Shown: positions 14,970 through 23,993, numbered from the stretch's first letter. The stretch is 64,000 nt of DNA from Flavitalea plasmicola (GCF_030546645.1 NZ_JAUOTO010000001.1:806001-870000), one strand, 5' to 3'. Made by a program: numbers and translations. Notes: a model not told the origin generated them from the letters alone.

Positions 14970-15969
14970 AAATGAGGGGAAGTTTTACCTTAAAATCCTT
15001 GTCGTCGTTGACAATGGTCACTTGCTTGTCTAGTAAATGACCGTATCGATGCGCGATGTTTTTGAGCCCCACGCCGAGCGAATTGTTTTCGCCTTTCTTC
15101 AGGTGAATGGGGTTCTCAACAACTATCTCCTCCTTATCTTCATAGATCCGTATGCGCAGCGGATGTTCAAGTGAGACAATATTGTGTTTGATGCAGTTCT
15201 CCACCAGCAGCTGCAGGGTGAAAGGAGGGATCAGGGTTTGCAGGGTTCTCTCGCTTAGTACGCTCGAAAACGAAATGCCATCGTCAAAACGGGCTTTTTG
15301 TAAAAATAAATAAGCATGCAGGATCTCCATTTCTTCATGGACATGGATAAGGTCGTGTTTACGGCTTTCCAGTGTGTGCCGGTAAAAATTGGATAGCTTG
15401 AGGATGAAATCCACCGCCTCTTCGTCGCCCGATTCGACCATCGCCTTTAAAGTATTCAGGCTGTTGAACAGAAAGTGCGGATTGACCTGCTGTTTCAGCA
15501 GTTCGTACTGAGCGCCGAGATTGTCATGCCTGATCCTTTCCAGTTCCATATTCACATGTTGATTCTCATAGTTTTGCTGCAGCAGGTGAAGGAACATGTA
15601 AAATACCAGGTTGATCAGGATCCCCCGGACCTCCACCATCAGCATGGTCGACCCGAAATTGATATGAGATAGGATTAATTGCTGTATCCAGGCGAGCCCC
15701 AGCATCACCAGAAGCCCGAACGCCAGCGTACCTAAGAGATTGGAATAGGAGAGGGTCTGCTTCCGCGCTTTGGCAGGCTTTCGGGACAACATGAAGATGT
15801 TGAAATACCACATCACCAGGGCGAATGCAGCGGTAATCCCTGCATTTACTGCTGCCTCGGCGGCACTAAAATCATGTGCCGCTAATTGCGGCACAGAAGA
15901 TAATAATCCCAGGAAGATGGAGCTGACCCAAATGGCGGTCCGGGAGATCCTGAAAGTTGTTGTTCTCAT
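14950..15969 (-). CDS. LytS-type sensor histidine kinase (His_kinase family)
   Basis: 339 residues. Four hydrophobic segments occupy about residues 10-150 (TAIWVSSIFLGLLS, ITAAFALVMWYFNIFML, LLGTLAFGLLVMLGLAW, GILINLVFYMFLHLL). The cytoplasmic part carries the phospho-acceptor motif LLKQQVNPHFLFNSLNTLKAMVE and an ATPase end with LLVENCIKHNIVSLE and GVGLKNIAHRYGHL. No separate sensor domain is present, so the membrane part probably senses. It phosphorylates the overlapping LytTR regulator. Confidence 0.92.
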   Translation of the reverse strand: MRTTTFRISRTAIWVSSIFLGLLSSVPQLAAHDFSAAEAAVNAGITAAFALVMWYFNIFMLSRKPAKARKQTLSYSNLLGTLAFGLLVMLGLAWIQQLILSHINFGSTMLMVEVRGILINLVFYMFLHLLQQNYENQHVNMELERIRHDNLGAQYELLKQQVNPHFLFNSLNTLKAMVESGDEEAVDFILKLSNFYRHTLESRKHDLIHVHEEMEILHAYLFLQKARFDDGISFSSVLSERTLQTLIPPFTLQLLVENCIKHNIVSLEHPLRIRIYEDKEEIVVENPIHLKKGENNSLGVGLKNIAHRYGHLLDKQVTIVNDDKDFKVKLPLIYENHHH

Positions 15970-16055
15970 GAATGATAGAGCCGGGTGCTTATGATCAAAT
16001 GACTAAATTAGGAAATTATCTTTAGCACATTTTGCATATTCATCTTTTTACATCT

Positions 16056-17072
16056 TTATAATTTGATCATGCCCCTTGCTTCGATGATGGCATCCGCAAA
16101 AGCCTGCGGCGCCTCCTGCGGCAGGTTGTGCCCGATGCCGCCGGAGATGGTATGGTGTACATAGGGACCTTTGAATTTTGCCGCATATGCCGAAGGGGCG
16201 GGATGAGGAGCGCCATTGGCATCACCTTCGAGTGTAACCGTGGGTACGGTGATAACAGGGCCAGCCGCCAGCTTTTTTTCAATCTCATCGTAAGAGCGTT
16301 CTCCGTCGGCAAGTCCCAGCCGCCACCGGTAATTGTGGATGACGATGGCCACGTGATCGGGGTTATCAAATGACTTCGCCGATTGCTCAAAAGTCACTTC
16401 ATCGAAATGCCAATCAGGGGAAGCCGTCTGCCAGATAAGCTTATTGAACTCCCGGCGATTGGCGTCGTACCCTGCCTGACCGCGCTCGGTGGCAAAATAG
16501 AACTGATACCACCAGGATAATTCGGCCTTCGGCGCAAGTGGCGCTTTATTCGCCTGTTGACTTCCAATGAGGTAGCCGCTGACGGAAACCAGGGCCTTGC
16601 ATCTGTCCGGCCACAGGGCGGCGATGATGTCCGCAGTGCGTGCCCCCCAGTCGAATCCGCCGATGATAGCCTGTTTGATCTTCAGGGCGTCCATAAGGGC
16701 GACGATATCCGCAGCCAGCGCGGATTGCTGACCGTTCCTGGGCGTCTCCGGCGACAGGAAAACGGTGGTCCCATAACCCCGTAGATAAGGGACAATGACC
16801 CTGTAACCCTTCCCCGCCAGTATGGCCGACACTTCAGTATAACTATGGATATCGTAAGGCCAGCCGTGGAGGAGGATGACTGGCTCGCCATTCACCGGGC
16901 CAACCTCGGCATATCCTACATTAAGGACACCGGCTTTGATCTGCTTTACATGGTCAAAGTCAGCCCGGACATCCTGGGCCTTCAACGCTGTTCCCGCAAA
17001 CATCATAACAGAGGCGGTGAGAGCGGCAGCGCTTAAATAGTGGCGGACAATAAAATTTGTATTCCTTTCCAT
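16056..17072 (-). CDS. Exported alpha/beta hydrolase, epoxide-hydrolase-like
   Basis: 338 residues with a signal peptide (about 1-32, ending ALKAQ). The alpha/beta-hydrolase fold shows the oxyanion motif LLHGWPYD, nucleophile-elbow GGFDWGARTADI with Asp D141 rather than Ser, and a catalytic His at 315 in SGGIGHNLPQ. An Asp nucleophile points to epoxide hydrolase or haloalkane dehalogenase chemistry. Substrate unknown. A 254-base divergent region separates it from the DUF1223 gene. Confidence 0.85.
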   Translation of the reverse strand: MERNTNFIVRHYLSAAALTASVMMFAGTALKAQDVRADFDHVKQIKAGVLNVGYAEVGPVNGEPVILLHGWPYDIHSYTEVSAILAGKGYRVIVPYLRGYGTTVFLSPETPRNGQQSALAADIVALMDALKIKQAIIGGFDWGARTADIIAALWPDRCKALVSVSGYLIGSQQANKAPLAPKAELSWWYQFYFATERGQAGYDANRREFNKLIWQTASPDWHFDEVTFEQSAKSFDNPDHVAIVIHNYRWRLGLADGERSYDEIEKKLAAGPVITVPTVTLEGDANGAPHPAPSAYAAKFKGPYVHHTISGGIGHNLPQEAPQAFADAIIEARGMIKL

Positions 17073-17296
17073 GGTTATTTCATTATGTTGTTTTAATAGC
17101 TCAATTGCTCCTCAAAATTAATCGCCCTCCGCCAGATGGAGCGTTTCGGAACCCTTGAGCCGGACAAAACAGTCCGTGAAGCAGACAATAGCCTATTCCC
17201 CTTAAAAGATGAACCTTCACAGGCCCCGATTCCCTGTTGGCAGTCGATCTTGTCTGTCTCGGCGGTTTGCTCCCTCTGGCCGGCTCCTGGCCCGAA

Positions 17297-17304
17297 TACC
17301 TTTG
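17297..17304 (+). promoter_or_regulatory. -7-like motif for the DUF1223 gene
   Basis: TACCTTTG matches TAnnTTTG, 22 bases before the ATG at 17327. A TTTG lies 27 bases further upstream, too far for the usual 19-base spacing. The rest of the divergent region 17073-17296 shows no other feature I can support. Confidence 0.35.
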
Positions 17305-17326
17305 AGGTACATCAAATCTTACACAT

Positions 17327-18265
17327 ATGACATCCGTTAGAAGGACCTCGTTAGGTATCATTTTTGCACTTGTTTTTTCTACCCTGTTTATGGTGGCTCG
17401 TTGCAACACCCGTGGAAAAGAGCCAAAGTTGAAGCACGATCAGCCAAAGGACTCCCCGAAAAGTTCCGCTGGAAAAGGATTTGCCGTGCTGGAGCTATTT
17501 ACCTCGGAGGGATGTTCCAGCTGCCCCGCAGCAGACGATCTCCTGGCGCATGTGCAGGAAGAAGCCGGCGATAAACCCATTTATGTGCTTGCCTACCATG
17601 TGGACTATTGGAATCGCCTCGGCTGGATGGATAAATTCAGCAGTCCGGCTTTCTCCCAAAGACAGTATCAGTATCATAACTGGCTTGCCAGCCAGGTCTA
17701 CACTCCTCAGTTAGTGGTCAACGGCCGCTCGGAACTCGTCGGCTCGGATGCCCCCGCGGTCAGACGCGTTGTGGAGGGATCACTGGGCAATGCTGCTGCC
17801 GCAGCGCTGGAGCTCCATGGCCAACAGCAGCCCGGCATGATCAACCTGCAATACCAGGTTGCCGGTGATAACCCCGGCCACCCCATCACTGGCCAGCTCG
17901 TCATCGCCGTCGTGCAAAAACACGCCATCAACAAGGTCGAGCGGGGCGAGAACGCCGGACGGACCCTGTCCCATACCCAGATCGTTCGCGATCTGCACAC
18001 ATTCGAACTTACCAAGAATAAAGGCGCAGTAAAGATCGATGTTCCCAGGGAGTTCAATTCCCAGGATTGGGAAGTAATTGGAATGATACAGGACCCCGGA
18101 TCGGGAGTGATAAAAGCTGCCGCCCGGCTTTCCCTGAATGACACCACAACAGGCATAGTGCTAAAAAAAGCCGTCTCAAAAATGAGACGGCTTTTTCCTT
18201 ATGAGTGGATGATCAGGCGACAACCGCAGGCTGATAGCTGGCCGGATAGAGCTTACGATACATGA
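17327..18265 (+). CDS. DUF1223 thioredoxin-like protein with a terminator inside its 3' end
   Basis: 312 residues as an open frame. A hydrophobic N-terminus (about 8-24) suggests export or membrane anchoring. The DUF1223 signature AVLELFTSEGCSSCPAADDLL carries a C63-x-x-C66 pair, and YHVDYWNRLGWMDKFSSPAFSQRQ and VYTPQLVVNGR follow. Function is unknown; a thiol/disulfide role is suggested by CxxC. Conserved sequence ends near residue 268 (AAARLSL). The last 30-odd codons cross a perfect terminator hairpin (18165-18196) and overlap the convergent doxX-like gene. In the +1 frame, stops at 18135 and 18156 lie just before the hairpin, so a frameshift or lost stop is possible. Confidence 0.75.
   Translation: MTSVRRTSLGIIFALVFSTLFMVARCNTRGKEPKLKHDQPKDSPKSSAGKGFAVLELFTSEGCSSCPAADDLLAHVQEEAGDKPIYVLAYHVDYWNRLGWMDKFSSPAFSQRQYQYHNWLASQVYTPQLVVNGRSELVGSDAPAVRRVVEGSLGNAAAAALELHGQQQPGMINLQYQVAGDNPGHPITGQLVIAVVQKHAINKVERGENAGRTLSHTQIVRDLHTFELTKNKGAVKIDVPREFNSQDWEVIGMIQDPGSGVIKAAARLSLNDTTTGIVLKKAVSKMRRLFPYEWMIRRQPQADSWPDRAYDT
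18165..18196. terminator. Bidirectional intrinsic terminator between DUF1223 and DoxX genes
   Basis: AAAAAGCCGTCTC (18165-18177) and GAGACGGCTTTTT (18184-18196) form a perfect 13-pair stem with a 6-base loop. There is a run of A on one side and T on the other, so it can stop transcription from both directions. It lies upstream of the annotated stop codon of the DUF1223 frame. Confidence 0.85.
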
Positions 18266-18608
18266 TATAAGTTACAGAGATGATCGAAAATGCGATGATC
18301 GCGTCGATGGTGGCCGAAAAACCCAGCACACTGATCTTGGAGAAGAAAGCAAAAATGATATCAAAGAAGATCCCGGCGATCACCCACTCCTTTAGCCGCA
18401 GTAGTCTGTTGGGCGTTAAAAGCACGGCCACACCCGAAAGCTTGGCGACACCGAGAATGTAGATGAAATGCGGCGGATACCCCAGTTGCCGGGTGATGCC
18501 CCACACGATAGGGTTCCCGGTGAGCTCAAAGAATCCGCTTGCCCCGAACCATAATGAAATGAGGCCTGTTCCTGTCCAGTAGATGGCTTTTGTTATTTTC
18601 CTGTTCAT
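18213..18608 (-). CDS. DoxX-like integral membrane protein
   Basis: 131 residues from the ATG at 18608 (MNRKITKAIYWTGTGLISL). A longer frame from 18650 was rejected because the extra codons are unconserved in character and cover an operator-like palindrome. Four hydrophobic helices and ILGVAKLSGVAVLLTPNRLLRLKEW match the DoxX/DoxD-like family of small quinone- or redox-linked membrane proteins, whose reaction is not established. It is convergent with the DUF1223 gene and shares its terminator. Confidence 0.85.
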   Translation of the reverse strand: MNRKITKAIYWTGTGLISLWFGASGFFELTGNPIVWGITRQLGYPPHFIYILGVAKLSGVAVLLTPNRLLRLKEWVIAGIFFDIIFAFFSKISVLGFSATIDAIIAFSIISVTYIMYRKLYPASYQPAVVA

Positions 18609-18630
18609 GATCTTGATCTTAAGTGATTTA

Positions 18631-18650
18631 ATGAGACAAAGTTGCCTCAT
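18631..18650. promoter_or_regulatory. Operator-like palindrome upstream of the DoxX gene
   Basis: ATGAGACAAAGTTGCCTCAT is a 20-base imperfect palindrome: arms ATGAG/CTCAT and CAA/TTG, two unpaired positions per half. It overlaps a minus-strand AACTTTG -7-like element, 22 bases before the start codon. DoxX genes are often under MarR- or HxlR-type control, which would suit such a site; no such regulator is nearby. Confidence 0.45.
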
Positions 18651-18802
18651 ATCCCACCAGGACCAATCTGGAAAAGACGTGAAGCCGGCAAACTAGGCCG
18701 TGGGTTAGACAAGGATCAGTTGCTAATGGACATGATAGGAGTATCCCATTAGGAGCGTATAACTGCGCTGAAAGTTCCGTAAATTGGGATAGATAGCCGG
18801 AA

Positions 18803-20179
18803 ATGCAAAAACAACGTCAACCAAATACCGAAACAAACAGCAGGGCAGTGGCTAACAATGTCCAGCGCATGATTCCGAAGCAAGGAAATGCAGAGACTCC
18901 CGCTGCTTTGGTTATGCAAGCCAAAGGGTTCAACCGGATCAATAATAAACTTCCGGCTGAGTTCAAAGACGACGATCCCGAAAAAAGAATCGATATAGCA
19001 GGAAACAAAGTATGGGACAGTGTTTTCAAAGACGACAAGATCGACAAAGCAGGGGGCGTAATAGCTGAGCATAAACATTCGGATGATAAAGTGGGGGGAG
19101 AGGCTACAACTGCACGGGAAAAGGATCTGCCTTTTATGGCATTCGGTCTGGTGGAGTTAACAGGTGATGTAAAGAAAGGCACCGGCATTGACCGGTGGTC
19201 ATTGAAAGCAGTGTCCGCCGAAGCATCGGATGAACTGATATTCACGCCAGAGACACTTATTGAACATGCAGAGCAGGTGAAGGCGATAATCTTCACAGCA
19301 CTAAGCGGAGGCAAGGCGGACAAAGATGCCAGTAAAGATACAACCCAATTCAAAGGAGTAGATGACTTTATCACGATGTTCAAACCCATGGCGGATTGGT
19401 GTGCGGACAATCCCGAACGCGTACGTGAGATCGTAGTTATGGTGTATCAACATTTGTTGAAGACGATGATAGCACGTAAGGGCCAGTTCACCAGGGAATT
19501 TTGCGAGACCATCAGCAGCGACACGGACGATCCTTTTTCAGGGAAACTATACGATGGTATGGTAAGCGGGCTAAAATTGAAGGGTTTAGGGGGAAAAAAA
19601 GTTGTTCCTACTCCAGTGACCCTTCCCCTGGAGGAAGTCGTCATGCACGAATTTGGGCATATAGGTGCTGGACTACTCACTACGGAGGAATCCGTCGAAG
19701 GCCAAAAAAAGAGCTTTAAACCTCAGCTACAGAGTGCGGTCATCCTGGCGCAACAGCTATCAAAGATCCTGTCGGAAGGCCTCCCCGATCGTGCATTAAT
19801 GACCAACCTCCGGTTTGCCTGGGCAAGGAATGTGACGGATTGGTATAAGATCAAGGACGGGAAGGGGATCGTCGACGGCCCGAAAACAACAGATGCGCTT
19901 AAGATCATGCAAAATATTTTCATGTCCATTGAGGAATATATGAATATCATGGACATAGACAACCAAAAAGCGGACACGAAAGAAGGGATGCGGCTCAAAC
20001 ATGGGACAGAACATAATACAAGTATGCAGATCGGCGAGATCCTTTCGCCTGATCTGGAAAAGACGCTGGCAAATCAACCTAAGACCCAGGTAGCTAAGCC
20101 GTTGGAAATGGCGGACACTGTTTGGAGAGAGAAGTTGGAGTTAATACTGAAGGCATTCATACAAAAATACAGTCATTGA
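18803..20179 (+). CDS. Unrecognised HEXXH putative metalloprotease without signal peptide
   Basis: 458 residues; I do not recognise the family. There is no signal peptide or membrane helix. H282-E-F-G-H286 in VVMHEFGHIGAG is a zinc-metalloprotease-type motif within a hydrophobic helix; an acidic segment SIEEYMNIMD near 375-384 could hold a third ligand. The first 45 residues are hydrophilic and flexible (SRAVANNVQ, then a Pro/Ala stretch). They remind me of N-termini of DUF4157-type proteins linked to extracellular contractile injection systems in Bacteroidota; that is a weak resemblance. It stands alone between doxX-like and a T9SS cargo gene, with its own terminator. Confidence 0.7.
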   Translation: MQKQRQPNTETNSRAVANNVQRMIPKQGNAETPAALVMQAKGFNRINNKLPAEFKDDDPEKRIDIAGNKVWDSVFKDDKIDKAGGVIAEHKHSDDKVGGEATTAREKDLPFMAFGLVELTGDVKKGTGIDRWSLKAVSAEASDELIFTPETLIEHAEQVKAIIFTALSGGKADKDASKDTTQFKGVDDFITMFKPMADWCADNPERVREIVVMVYQHLLKTMIARKGQFTREFCETISSDTDDPFSGKLYDGMVSGLKLKGLGGKKVVPTPVTLPLEEVVMHEFGHIGAGLLTTEESVEGQKKSFKPQLQSAVILAQQLSKILSEGLPDRALMTNLRFAWARNVTDWYKIKDGKGIVDGPKTTDALKIMQNIFMSIEEYMNIMDIDNQKADTKEGMRLKHGTEHNTSMQIGEILSPDLEKTLANQPKTQVAKPLEMADTVWREKLELILKAFIQKYSH

Positions 20180-20199
20180 ATATTTCGCCTATCCGCGAG

Positions 20200-20224
20200 C
20201 GGGGAAATATCCCCGTTTTTTTTT
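20200..20224 (+). terminator. Intrinsic terminator after the HEXXH gene
   Basis: CGGGG (20200-20204) pairs with CCCCG (20211-20215) across a 6-base loop, followed by nine T. It begins 21 bases after the stop at 20179 and separates this gene from the T9SS cargo gene. Confidence 0.8.
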
Positions 20225-20228
20225 ATAT

Positions 20229-20258
20229 TTAACGGAATTACGAGAAGCCTGCCGTTAA
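20229..20258 (+). repeat. Inverted repeat in the leader of the T9SS cargo gene
   Basis: TTAACGG (20229-20235) and CCGTTAA (20252-20258) form perfect 7-base arms 16 bases apart, ending 12 bases before the ATG at 20271. Either a protein-binding site or an RNA hairpin near the ribosome site; no further evidence. Confidence 0.35.
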
Positions 20259-20270
20259 CCGTTTAAACCT

Positions 20271-22823
20271 ATGCCTGTAAAAATACTGCTCCTTTTCCTG
20301 CTTGTTATTTTCCCGTTCATTATTTTTGGCCAGCGCCCCCCGCGCCGGAATGTCCCCCTGGCCGGTCCCTGTACGACGACCAATGCTGAAAAGATCTATG
20401 GAGGCCTTTCTGATGATTATGCAGCTAATATTATGATCACCAGCGATGGCGGGTACCTCATGTACGGTTATACGAATAGTTTCGGCAACGGAGGCTATGA
20501 CGGATATGTAGTAAAGTTTGATAACCTCGGGGTTATCCAATGGTCCAGGACCTACGGTGGGCCCGGTGATGACGAATTCGGAACGGGAAAACAAACATCC
20601 GATGGCGGCTATATCCTGGGCGGTTATACCACTTCCTATGGAGATCCGGCCGGAGATGCCTGGCTCGTCAAAATAGACGCCGCCGGTAATATGTTATGGT
20701 CAAAGAAATATGGGGATGGCAACCCCAATGGCGATCGGTTATTCGACCTCATACAAACGGCCGACGGAGGCTATGCTTTCTGCGGTGATCATAAGTATAC
20801 CCCGGGAGTTGTCGATGCCATGGTGGTTCGTACAGATGCTACAGGGAACCTGCTATGGGCAAAAGGATTCGAGTCCGGAGGCAGCGACGAATCCGTCGGC
20901 ATTCTCGAAGACAAGGATTCGCTCGTGGTAACGGCATTTTACCAAAGCTTCACAGGCTACGACGGGGTCCTGATGAAGATCGAAGAGACCACCGGAACAA
21001 TCTCCTGGCTGAAGAGCTGGGATTTTGACAACCGTACGAACCGGATGGGCAATATTTACTTACAACCTGATGGATACATCATCGGCGGCGTCAATTCAGA
21101 TGGGTTTGGATTGAGCAATCCATATGAAAACGTAATGAAAACCGACTTTAATGGAAATATCATCTACGTCCAGGAGTTGAGAACGACCCCGAACACGATG
21201 AACGGTTACTTTCGCCCGACATCCGACGGCGGCTACATTATCGAAAATGATGAATTGATAACAGACCCCAATGCGGATATCTATTTTACAAAAGTGGCAA
21301 AAGATGGAACCATTGAATGGTCGAGAAGATATCCGCAGCCGGGACAACAAATAATGGGAGGGATCATGCCAACCCCCGATGGAGGTTATGCGGGATTGGC
21401 TACTACCAATCAGACCGGTAATGTTGATTTCTTACTGATCAAAACAGATGCGACAGGTCAAACCGGCGGTTGCACCAACGTTGCTGTTACAGGGGCCAAC
21501 CGGAATCCAGTGGTGACAGACCTGTTGTATAGCTGGCCAGGTCAATATGACATCGTCTTCGATCCCAGTCTGACCATCAACCCCGTTGTAACGACCCCGG
21601 CGACAAAAGATTCTTTGCTTTGTCAAACGGTGAACGTATGTGTTGACCTTAAGCTCAACGGCTCAGACAGCATTTGCAATTTCAGTGATACGATATCCTA
21701 TAAGGCCACCCGGGACCCAGGCTGCGTTTCACCAGTGCAATGGACGGTGGACAACACCTACGCCAATATTATTGCCCAGACAGATTCGACCATCCAACTG
21801 CAATTTAAGCAACCAGGCTCCGTGAAGTTATACGGAAAGATCATCAATCCTTGTGCGATAGTGGAAGATAGTATAATCGTCCAGATCTTCACTACGACCC
21901 CGATAGACCTGGGTAACCCCGCCAGCATCTGCCCGGGAGATAGCATCGTGCTGGACGCCGGCAGCGGTTTTCAATCTTACGCCTGGAGCACCGGCGACAT
22001 TTCGCAGCAGATCGTGGTCAAAACCCAGGGGAACTATTGGGTCGCCGCCGTCAATCCCATCGGCCTGTGCTTATCGAGAGATACCATCGCCATCGGAGTG
22101 TATCCCAAGCCATCCGTTAATATCGGACCCGACACATCTATTTGCCGCGACAGCGTGTATATATTTAATGCAGGTAGCGGCTTCAGCAACTACCTCTGGC
22201 AGGATGGCTCTTCCGATTCCGTCCTTTACACCAGTCTGCCTGGCATCTATTGGGTGAGCGTCACCGACCAGAATGGTTGTTCCACTTCTGACTCCGCCCG
22301 CATCCTGCGTATCAACGAAAATCCAAAAGATTTCCTGGAGCCGGCTGCTGAAATATGCTCCCAGGGACAACTGCCCCTGCAGTTGAATGCCATCGGCATT
22401 TACCGCTCCTACCTATGGTCCGATAGCTCGGCCGGACCCGCTATTACAATAGCCGCACCCGGCCAATACTGGCTGCAGGTGACGAATGCAGCAGGCTGTA
22501 CTGCAAAGGACACAATTTCGGTCATTGGCAAAGCATGTCCCATTGGCATTTTCTTCCCGGGGGCCTTTACCCCCAATAATGACGGAAATAACGATGTCTA
22601 CAGGGCCATTGTCTATACTGTGCTTGATAAATTCTACATGGCCATTTACGACCGCTGGGGTGTAAGAGTATTCCAGACCTCGGATCCTAACAAAGGATGG
22701 GATGGGATGTTCAACGGCCATCCGCAGCCAGCCGGCACCTTTGTCTGGTATGCCCAATACCAATTGCATAGTCAGCATGGAAAGGAAATAGTGCAAAAGG
22801 GTACGCTTTTGCTGGTACGGTGA
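20271..22823 (+). CDS. Secreted repeat protein with T9SS type B sorting domain
   Basis: 850 residues with a signal peptide (MPVKILLLFLLVIFPFIIFGQ). Residues about 40-400 contain repeats around SDGGY-x-GGYT and D-x-G-N-x-x-W-x-K-x-YGG, a beta-propeller-like pattern. Residues about 545-790 are Ig-like repeats with ICPGDSIVLDAGSGFQSYAWSTG units. The C-terminal 90 residues (FFPGAFTPNNDGNNDVYR, FYMAIYDRWGVRVFQT, GWDGMFNG, AGTFVWYAQY) are the CHU_C/gliding-motility type B sorting domain that sends proteins through the type IX secretion system. Likely cell-surface or secreted; ligand unknown. Confidence 0.9.
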   Translation: MPVKILLLFLLVIFPFIIFGQRPPRRNVPLAGPCTTTNAEKIYGGLSDDYAANIMITSDGGYLMYGYTNSFGNGGYDGYVVKFDNLGVIQWSRTYGGPGDDEFGTGKQTSDGGYILGGYTTSYGDPAGDAWLVKIDAAGNMLWSKKYGDGNPNGDRLFDLIQTADGGYAFCGDHKYTPGVVDAMVVRTDATGNLLWAKGFESGGSDESVGILEDKDSLVVTAFYQSFTGYDGVLMKIEETTGTISWLKSWDFDNRTNRMGNIYLQPDGYIIGGVNSDGFGLSNPYENVMKTDFNGNIIYVQELRTTPNTMNGYFRPTSDGGYIIENDELITDPNADIYFTKVAKDGTIEWSRRYPQPGQQIMGGIMPTPDGGYAGLATTNQTGNVDFLLIKTDATGQTGGCTNVAVTGANRNPVVTDLLYSWPGQYDIVFDPSLTINPVVTTPATKDSLLCQTVNVCVDLKLNGSDSICNFSDTISYKATRDPGCVSPVQWTVDNTYANIIAQTDSTIQLQFKQPGSVKLYGKIINPCAIVEDSIIVQIFTTTPIDLGNPASICPGDSIVLDAGSGFQSYAWSTGDISQQIVVKTQGNYWVAAVNPIGLCLSRDTIAIGVYPKPSVNIGPDTSICRDSVYIFNAGSGFSNYLWQDGSSDSVLYTSLPGIYWVSVTDQNGCSTSDSARILRINENPKDFLEPAAEICSQGQLPLQLNAIGIYRSYLWSDSSAGPAITIAAPGQYWLQVTNAAGCTAKDTISVIGKACPIGIFFPGAFTPNNDGNNDVYRAIVYTVLDKFYMAIYDRWGVRVFQTSDPNKGWDGMFNGHPQPAGTFVWYAQYQLHSQHGKEIVQKGTLLLVR

Positions 22824-22875
22824 GCCGGGCGACCAGAAAAAACATTCCCTGCAAAAAAAATAACGGATCCCTGCT

Positions 22876-22900
22876 GGGACATCCCCCCCTTTTTTTACTC
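22876..22900 (+). repeat. Leader element copy A, upstream of the lipoprotein gene
   Basis: Begins GGGACATCCCC and ends TTTTTTACTC. It matches a 25-base segment at 24709-24733 upstream of fecR in 22 positions. It lies 28 bases before the ATG at 22929. See copy B. Confidence 0.5.
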
Positions 22901-22928
22901 TACATAATAACCAACTCTTACCGCCATC

Positions 22929-23993
22929 ATGAAAAAAACGCAATCCAGTCCCCACCAGTCGCTGGCAAGGGAACTGTACATCTGTATTTCCGTGGTCTTT
23001 TGCCTCACAGGCTGCTCAAAGAACGAGAAGGTTCCTGCACAGGCAAAACCGGCGCTAACAGCAACGACGACGTCCCCCCGCGCCGCGACCTGCTGCTGGG
23101 TCAGCACCACCAACGATGCTGACCATAAAGTGGATGTCTGGGACCCCGCCGATAATCCATGGACGACCTCCAATGTCAAGTGGTCCTGGATGCCTACCAC
23201 GGCATTGGGCTATAACGCGTCTACCGAAATACCTTTGTGGAGCGACCCGACGGATGTAAAAGTGCGCAATAACACCGTATTCGGAGGCTCGCAGGTAATT
23301 ATAGCCTCGTCCGGCCGCCTCGCTACCATCGCGTCCTATCCCGGCGGGGTACACCTATGGGCTTGCGGTTTTCCATCCGGCGTCCAGCTACATGGAGTAG
23401 AGCTCCTTCCCTCCGGCAATTGCATAGTGGCCAATGCCGACACAGGATCAAAAGGTTATATCCGGATATTTTCTTCATCTCAACCTCCTCCCAACCATAC
23501 GGTGAGCAGCATCTATCCGTTACCCTCAGCGCATGCCGTCTTATGGGACGCAAGCCACAACTGTCTCTGGGCGCTGGGCAATACCCTGAGAAAATATACC
23601 GTAGGCCCTTCTCTGACAAACCCGACGCTCAGCCTGGTCGCCACCTATTCATTATTCACCCCATGGGGACATGACCTGTCCGCCTATACCAGCGATAGCA
23701 ATCTAATGTGGGTGTCGACCAATGGCGGCACTTACATATTCAATAAATCCTCCGGATTATTCTCTCCCCTGCCGGGAGCCGCTTATAACACCTTTGTCAA
23801 AGGCCTGAGCGACCAGCCCGGCCAGGGCCAGATAGTGGAGACCATTATGGACAACGCCGGATGTACGCTCAATGGCTGGTGTACCAGGACCATCACTTTT
23901 TTTGATTTATCTACAGGTGCGCAGGTTGCCACCCGTAACGTAAGCTCGGCCGCTTTCTACAAAGCGAAGACCTGGGACCCCTATTATTATTGA
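22929..23993 (+). CDS. Lipoprotein resembling the DUF6528 family
   Basis: 354 residues. The signal peptide ends in a lipobox (VFCLTGC), so the mature protein should be lipid-anchored at Cys 30. The rest looks like a beta-propeller: CCWVSTTNDADHKVDVWDP, VKWSWMPT, WSDPTDVKVRNNTVFGGSQVIIASSGRLATI, HGVELLPSGNCIVANADTGS, AHAVLWDASHNCLWALGNTL. This resembles the DUF6528 family as I recall it; function unknown. It lies 91 bases before the sigma factor gene of PUL 1 and shares a leader motif with that locus's fecR, so it may belong to the same regulatory group. Confidence 0.7.
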   Translation: MKKTQSSPHQSLARELYICISVVFCLTGCSKNEKVPAQAKPALTATTTSPRAATCCWVSTTNDADHKVDVWDPADNPWTTSNVKWSWMPTTALGYNASTEIPLWSDPTDVKVRNNTVFGGSQVIIASSGRLATIASYPGGVHLWACGFPSGVQLHGVELLPSGNCIVANADTGSKGYIRIFSSSQPPPNHTVSSIYPLPSAHAVLWDASHNCLWALGNTLRKYTVGPSLTNPTLSLVATYSLFTPWGHDLSAYTSDSNLMWVSTNGGTYIFNKSSGLFSPLPGAAYNTFVKGLSDQPGQGQIVETIMDNAGCTLNGWCTRTITFFDLSTGAQVATRNVSSAAFYKAKTWDPYYY

